DNA from: Branchinecta lynchi
Taxonomy: Eukaryota > Arthropoda > Branchiopoda > Anostraca > Branchinectidae
Direction: 5' to 3'
Length of the DNA stretch: 64,000 nucleotides
Assembly: GCA_023053575.1 (NCBI GenBank)
Contig: JAKZAP010000013.1
Span: 8,259,523-8,323,522, forward strand
The position numbers were made by a program, and so were the translations under genes. The notes beneath the pieces were generated by a model, which was not told where the DNA came from, did not search any database, and worked only from the letters and a program-made list of their open reading frames with translations. How positions within the stretch are numbered: the stretch's first letter is position 1; the number at the start of each line of letters is the position of its first letter. Positions 57,983 through 64,000 of the stretch are shown here, piece by piece.

Positions 57983-58113
57983 GTTCTGCATATTATCGAC
58001 GAAGCCCTGGAACCAACAGTTGCATTAGCGAAGGACCCAGCCCTTTCAAACCCCGACGCATTGAAGCTCCTTGAGAAGTCCAATGCCTACAATTTGGACA
58101 CGGCGCAAATCAC
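57983..58113 (+). CDS. Fas1: Fasciclin-1, exon 4 (FAS1 domain 1 H2 box; start of domain 2)
   Basis: The TTAATTTCAG acceptor and GTAAGT donor enclose 43 codons plus two bases (residues 141-183). VLHIIDEALEP (141-151) is the FAS1 H2 motif that closes domain 1. NPDALKLLEKSNAYNLDTAQIT then begins domain 2. It joins exon 3 in phase 0 and exon 5 through AC + G (Thr184). The H2 box directly after the VNNAR segment of exon 3 is the normal FAS1 order, so no exon is missing between them. Confidence 0.92.
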
Positions 58114-61100
58114 GTAAGTACTTCTTATGAAGGGTGTACATAACATTGTAGACAATGGGATAAGTCAGCTTGGCATTCTTGAGTTGATATAGGCCTTGAC
58201 TATCTGGGCCCCTTTCCACGAGTGCATCGTCACCCTTGATCAATCTTGAAGGTTAAAGTTTGGTGTCCAGTCGTGTTTCCCAGTAGAATCTTCCTTAGCA
58301 GTACTAATCTGTTCGTCCCTGTACACTAGCTGGAACGAAGATGACAGCGTCCTAATTAACACTACTACCAGAAGTAGGTCGAGCCGTCACCCGCTGCTGA
58401 AGAAATATGATTTGGCAATTACTCGAATGTCATATTGCAAATTCCTCCTTTACTTGCAAATTTGGTACAAAAATAAAAAAAATAAAAAATTATCAGTATA
58501 TTTAAGTCACTAATATAACCATAAAACGTGACGAGCTGTATAGAAAGCTGTCGGTCGCAGCGTTTTCTCCGCACTACGGTCTTGTCGTTTGCTCAAAGTG
58601 TAACCATATATACTAATTTATCTTTTTCACTGTTTTTTTTTGGCTGTCTGCTTCCCTATCTATTTCTGTTTATAGAGGTGGGAAATAAAAAGTCAGTCAT
58701 CCTTTGAGTTTGTCCCACTGCGAATTTAGTTATGCCTTTCATTTTGATTTTCATTTTGGAAGACATGGTAGGTAGACCATCAAGTCTATCTTCTGTTTTT
58801 CTTTTCTTGGTTTTCCCTCTTTTTAACCACGGCGCGTTGAGTTTTCAAATACTTTACGTCCAGCCGCCGCGTCGGAGAGTGGGAAGCCTTGATAGAGTTG
58901 ACAAGCGCTAACAAGAAAATCCCTTATTTCACGTGTCAAGTAATAGTATTTCCGACAGACGAAATTTCTGAACCATTTCATCGTGAAAAGATCATTTCGA
59001 TTAAGAGTTGTGCTTTAAGCGACATTAGGCGTGTCCGTCAGCTGTCAGCAAGGTTGCAAATCCTTACGGATGAGTGTCCCAAATTCTCTTGGATCTTCTA
59101 AGGATTTCTTACATGTGGCACCTGGCACACGAACATTCTTATCAGATAGTGCGAAGGAAACAACATGTTTCAAGCGCGCCCAAACCTTTCGCTAATCTCC
59201 CTAATGATGCGCAATTGAAAATGCGCAATGCACCACCCGCCTATCATCCGATTTTGGGTCGTGTGAATCTCACATAATTACCAGGATCGGATTTGTATTG
59301 TTGTAAATGATCGGCAGAGGGGAGGGGGCCACCGAGGGGAGTATTGTCTTCCCATGGATTAGAATCGCGCTTGAAAAAATCAGCGAGGGTGGATTGTTGA
59401 CGCTGATATACTAAACCGTTGTTACCCCTCCGAAACGCGTGTATGGAAGAGTCATGGTTGACATGTTGATTTAAGTGATCATTGGCGTCGACGTTGCACT
59501 GGTTATGGTTTCGAGCTTCTAGGGTAGTGGGTGCCGTCTTCCATAGAATGGATAATAATGATTTCGAAGAAGGTATTCCTTACTGACGGGCTGAACCTAG
59601 TTAACGACACAAGCCAATTAGTTGTATTTGAAGTTGATTTGATTGAAAGTTCGTCCATATACTGGATGTATTGTTATTGTTCATAGCCCAAGTACTTCAG
59701 ACTTCAGTCAATATCTATCTATCTGTCATACTCTGTTTCTATTTGAAACCAACTTTAGCCTACTGCTCCTTTCCTGACAGATTTCGTTTGTTAATTTGTT
59801 TATTCTCTAAATCGTTTCATCATTTTTATCCCGATTCCACGACTACAGAATTCCTAAATTCTTTCCGTGAGCTTCATGAATCTGTTTTAAATAACTATGA
59901 CCTATTGATAAGTCTTATGACATCTTCAAAGGAGGGAATTAACTGAAACTTAGCGCAAGGATTAGCTGTTCGAGCTGTCAGTTCAAATAATTAATCCTTG
60001 CGAATATTTTGGATGTCCTCTTTTAGTTATATTTTCTTTTTTGCTTGGAATGGGTTGATAAGTATCACTAAAACACTTGATGTCTGAAATATTGTCGAGG
60101 GTTTATCCACTCCCCGGCACCTTCTGTATACCCTTTCCCGGTACCGACCGAAATCAGCGGTGTCGGTCACAAATTAGGCGGTTCATCTTTCGAACGGTTC
60201 TAATATCTTTATTTTTATGTTCGAGCACGTGGCAACAGGTCGGCGACACCTGCACCGGACACTAGCTGTGCACTCAAATCGATAGTGGGCAACCCCTCGA
60301 GCCTTGTCTCTTCTTCAAACAGTAGGTTTTGTGAAGCAGAAGTTGAAAGTTGGACTAGGATTAACAACCGCAAGTTTGAATACGGACTTTAGTTCCCCCA
60401 AAGCTCCTTTTAATCTTTCTTGAAGCTGGAAATGCGCATCCTAAAACTCGATATTATTTAGCGCGTTCGCTGACTAACATATCGCTACAGCACTAAATTT
60501 TGCTCGTGGATCCTACTCGGGAAGCATTCAGTCACGCCGCTGTTGCATGGGCGAGATATTCTTCTTTTGTTGGTTCCTGATACGCATATTTTTTTATATT
60601 TTGCTATATAATATCTTGTGATTTAAATGGGAACTATGTGTAATAGGACACATTTTATTTTTTATTTATTTTTTGTTGGGGGGGGGGGGGGGTCACCGGA
60701 CTGAGAGTATCGCGGGTTGTTATCCCACTGCTCACCGTCTTTACTGGTAAAATATCAATGCTCGGTATCCGCATTTTACCAGAAGATCTACATAACGGCT
60801 GCCTCCTGTCTGACCATCGTTTTAGTGCATATTTCTTTTTGTATAATATTCCAGTTATTCCGCACGATTCCCTTGTATCTGTCACAAATGTGCTCAACCC
60901 TATCACCGTCTTTGATCAGTGTGTTTTTTCCACGCGAAGCGGTTATGACAGGCCACGTGGCCACCTATCGACCGGCGAGAGGTGCCTTTTGTCCTTAATC
61001 CCGGGAACAGATTTGTCCTCCTACGTATGTTCTTTCTTCGTTTCTCAAAAGCGATATCCGGCGAGGGATATAATTAGTTCAGCTTGGGATAATAAATAGC

Positions 61101-61237
61101 CGACAAGCTGCAAGACACGAGCTGTAATCTTATCTATTTAATTGCCGGCGATGGTAAAGAAAATCCTTGCTTTTTTGGAGAGCTCTTGGTAACGATTGTG
61201 GGACCACTTCCAACGATGCTTAATAATTGGGTTTTTG

Positions 61238-62495
61238 CAGATACTGTGGTATTCGATACCACGGTAACTAAATCCGCATTTTTTCCTTTGCACCGTGGTA
61301 TCTGCTACTACGGTTTCCTTTGCAAAAACGACACCAAGGCCGTATCCAGGGGGGGGGGGTAGGGGGTTGACCCCCCCCCGAAACACACAAAAATAGTCAT
61401 TTTTTAGGCTTTTCCCTCTGATCTATGTCTTTTTTGTACTTTTTTGTCCAACACGCAGGCACCCCCCCCCCCCCCGAAAAAAATTGTGGATACGGGCCTG
61501 CTTGCTGAATTCGAGATTTTAAAAGTAGAAGGACAATTATTGTTGGTCAGATAGTAAGTCGACTTTTGACAGTTTTATCAGATACGACGATAACTATAAG
61601 AACAACTTTAGAACTTTGTGTCAAATACCATGGCATCTGCGAAAACGCAACTAATGTCTTAGCAATATTCTTTTATCACAATATTCATTCTTTCAGACAC
61701 GGTAGATAATTTTTTTTTTTTTGGGGGGGGGGGGGGCTAGTCACACGCTTTAGGAAGGTAGCATACGAATTCGGGACTCGACTGTGGATGAAGAATATTA
61801 TATTTCTGAAGCACAGGGATTTTCAGAGTCGCGACAGACGAAATAACCCATTGCGTGCGCTTGTTCTGACCTCGGATCGGGATGCTGACCGGAAATAGTT
61901 CTTAGATTTCGAAAATCGCGAGGACTGGCGACCACGTCTGATAGACGCTGCATTGCGGACAGTAGGTAAAGGGCTATTAACATTTTCGTAATTTATTCGT
62001 AACCCATCACGTTCGGTAGAAACGAAAAGACTAAGCAGTGCTTACAAAATGTATTAAGCTAATCACTAGTTGCGTTGCGTTTTTGCATATACCATGGTAT
62101 CTGTTACCACGGTAGTTGGATCTGCAATTAGTCGTTTTTGAAGTTACCGTGGTACCTGATACACGGTTGCTCTTCAAAACGACTATTGCCGAAATTGCAC
62201 CTTTTGGTCATCCCAAAAGAAAAACTGACATCCAGTTACATCACTAAGTGCTAAACTTTTTTCTCACCAATCTGACAAAGTTTGATGAAAGTGAGATGAC
62301 TTTTCAGATACCGCGACCACTTACCACGGTCGGACCGTATCTGAAAGATACCACAATAACTGCAAAAACGACTCTAGACCGTAGTATCAGATACCATGGT
62401 ATCTGCAAAAACGGTATCTGTAACGGTATGGTATCTGCAAAAACTACTATGTCTTGCCAATCCTCCAAAATTAAGTAAGGCAGATACCACGTACG
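61238..62495. repeat. Cluster of palindromic GGTATCTGATACC repeats
   Basis: Related blocks at 61238-61334, 61570-61652, 62080-62180 and 62305-62495 carry TACCACGGT, GATACCA(C/T)GGTATCTG and GCAAAAACG motifs. The block at 62305 matches 1-178 most closely (TTACCACGGTCGGACCGTA). Between the blocks lie unrelated sequence and one MITE. Confidence 0.65.
61335..61500. mobile_element. hAT-like MITE, CAAGGCCGTATCCA family
   Basis: The 166-bp element runs from CAAGGCCGTATCCAGG to GGATACGGGCCTG with the CCCTCTGATCTATGTCTTTT core and long G/C tracts. The flanks do not show an 8-bp duplication, so one side was probably rearranged after insertion at the edge of a palindromic repeat block. Confidence 0.8.
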
Positions 62496-63709
62496 TTCCG
62501 CTCATCTGACATGCCTCGTAAAAATGTGCCTACGGGTTCGGCTCCCCAAATTACGAACAAAGATGGCATTAATCTCACGTCTTCCAGCTCTATACAGGTG
62601 TAAAGTCATTTATCCTTTCGTCAGGGTTGTCTGATTAAGCTTTCATTGCGGGGGGTTCAGTCATCCTGCGGTAACTGTACGTCAGATCAAAATAACGCTA
62701 GGGAGTAGCACCAAGACTTGGAAAAAGTGACACACACTCGAACACTAGCGATACTAGCACCACTAGCGATAGCGAACGTCATTACTGAAACTCAACCAGT
62801 CGTGCTCCAGCGCTGTCTCCAATAGCTTCATATTCTGAACACGGCAAAAAAAGATAAAACCTCCAATGTTTCCTTGATATCTGCAGATCGCGCCTTACCT
62901 TTACCATTACTAGAAAATTTAAACCCGGAAGTCTGTCTCGCTTTAAATGTTGCAAGCATAGTGGGCAGCGCTATGAGTACGGCCCGTTTGCGAAGCATGG
63001 AAAGCATAGTTCTTGGCGCTACTCCTTCGTGTTATATTGCTCTGATGTACGTTGCAGTTGTAAAAGAGAGACTGTCTGAACTTCCTCCAAAAACTATGCG
63101 GCCTTCCCAAATTAATGTCATTTATTTATATCCACCAAAGCTGACGAGTATAAAAAGATAGAAAATATATCTTGGATAACAGATGTATATTGGCCAATAA
63201 TCAGACCGTGTACTTTCACAAAATCTACATTCGGTTCATCTAAAGAGGTTACACTGAATGAAAAATGGAGATACAAATTAACACCAGACCGAAACTTCGA
63301 ACAAATACAAATTATCAATCAATGATCGCAACACAGCGGAGAAGGTGTGCTTTATATTAAAGTTATGAAGGAACACTACTAAGATTCATGCTAATACGAC
63401 CAATAGAATAATTAGTTAGAAGAAGTATCTGACTGTTAATTGGATAGTTTCAAGACTGTGAAAAGTAAAGGCGATTTACTGAAACCCACATTTGTAAAAG
63501 TAAATACAGCACGGCATAATTATGTAATTAGCACTCGGCCTAATTACGACACGAAGGAACAATGACCTGACGAAACATGCCGGCCAGTACTTCTCAAAAA
63601 AACCAGCAACGTGCAAAGTTTTACGGGGCTATGAAACGGATTTTGAAGTGCTCGACCCCTCGTGTACACCCTCAGGATTGGTTGTAACACTCGCTTTTAT
63701 TTATTCCAG

Positions 63710-63806
63710 GGATTTTCTTCAGCGAGTGATTGCTAACGATCGAACAAAGATTTTTTCAACACCTGGAAGTCATACTTTCTTCATTCCAGTCAACAAGGGA
63801 TTTGAG
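63710..63806 (+). CDS. Fas1: Fasciclin-1, exon 5 (FAS1 domain 2, H1 box)
   Basis: The TTTATTCCAG acceptor and a GTAAAT donor enclose one base completing Thr184 and 32 codons (185-216). It encodes DFLQRVIANDRTKIFSTPG and then HTFFIPVNKGFE, the H1 motif of the second FAS1 domain. The exon ends phase 0, and the rest of domain 2, domains 3-4 and the GPI-anchor signal should be to the right of the window. Confidence 0.88.
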
Positions 63807-64000
63807 GTAAATGCTTGTCTCCCAGCTTGTTTTCTGCAGGGGGTTTTCACTCCATTTGATGGTTTACCCTACCCTACTGGAAATGATCCGCTGGCTGCTC
63901 GACTTGCAAGAGTATAGTATAGATCAGTCTTGCGTGCAGCTCTGCTTCGCTTTTACTTAAATAGAAGCTGTTATTCGTCTCTTCGAAAAGATTTAGCATA
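63807..64000 (+). other. Start of Fas1 intron 5 (runs off the window)
   Basis: Sequence after the GTAAAT donor; no further exon is visible before the right edge. Confidence 0.7.

Larger units (their letters stand above)
58114..63709 (+). other. Fas1 intron 4 (5.6 kb)
   Basis: The intron runs from GTAAGT to TTTATTCCAG. It contains palindromic repeats clustered at 61238-62495, with one hAT-like MITE at their edge. G-tracts are at about 60677-60691 and 61722-61736. ORFs at 58889-59277, 59671-59946, 60717-61099 and 62874-63161 do not resemble known proteins and have no splice context. Confidence 0.8.

Noticed and set aside
58889..59277. Two adjacent ORFs in Fas1 intron 4
   Set aside because: Looked protein-like at first, but neither matches a known family and no acceptor or donor pairs fit.
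15992..62495. CRISPR array
   Set aside because: Repeats are dispersed and irregularly spaced, and the window is clearly eukaryotic with spliced genes.

Overview
The window is animal nuclear DNA. It has two recognisable protein-coding loci whose exons are small islands in large introns, and the rest is dense layers of transposable elements. Two genes can be read. (1) On the minus strand, a first coding exon of 50 codons at 3999-4148 carries the PFTRES...IEQR signature of the voltage-gated sodium channel N-terminus and ends in a clean GTAAGA donor; the remaining exons would lie left of the window. (2) On the plus strand, five exons at 25296-63806 join in frame with canonical GT/AG borders. They encode a secretory signal followed by a first FAS1 domain and the start of a second, an architecture and sequence pattern that match arthropod Fasciclin-1 (Fas1), a GPI-anchored neural adhesion protein. 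Both are neuronal genes, and they diverge from a 21 kb intergenic interval. An arthropod is the most likely source, inferred mainly from the Fas1 match; I cannot name the species.

Layout: 1-3998 is sodium channel intron 1. 4149-25295 is intergenic and repeat-rich, holding several hAT-type MITEs, two complex tandem-structured repeat families and a decayed LINE. 25296-25394 is Fas1 exon 1, followed by a 12.2 kb intron containing a 5'-truncated LINE with an intact 895-codon ORF (30781-33468). Exon 2 (37561-37699), exon 3 (40969-41150), exon 4 (57983-58113) and exon 5 (63710-63806) are separated by introns of 3.3, 16.8 and 5.6 kb. The gene runs off the right edge.

The most striking content is in the non-coding part. 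I find at least eight hAT-like terminal types, seven of them with 8-bp target duplications that can be read directly. Most of the element interiors are iterated short motifs rather than transposase genes. One 4.2 kb element (48120-52362, duplication ATGTGAAC) is inserted in an old LINE and contains a second hAT-like element (49489-52079), which contains a third repeat, so at least four layers are stacked. Two other repeat families, called A and B here, recur about six and eight times. Family A has a conserved 11-bp terminal hairpin, G-tract-rich ~425-bp tandem units and a ~135-bp tandem tail. Family B is bounded by GGGATCCC and contains ~125-138-bp internal tandem units. A fold-back family carries a sequence that fits a hammerhead ribozyme core (17402-17445 and both arms of the 183-bp palindrome at 34896-35078). 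Long poly-G/poly-C tracts are unusually frequent and sit inside these repeats.
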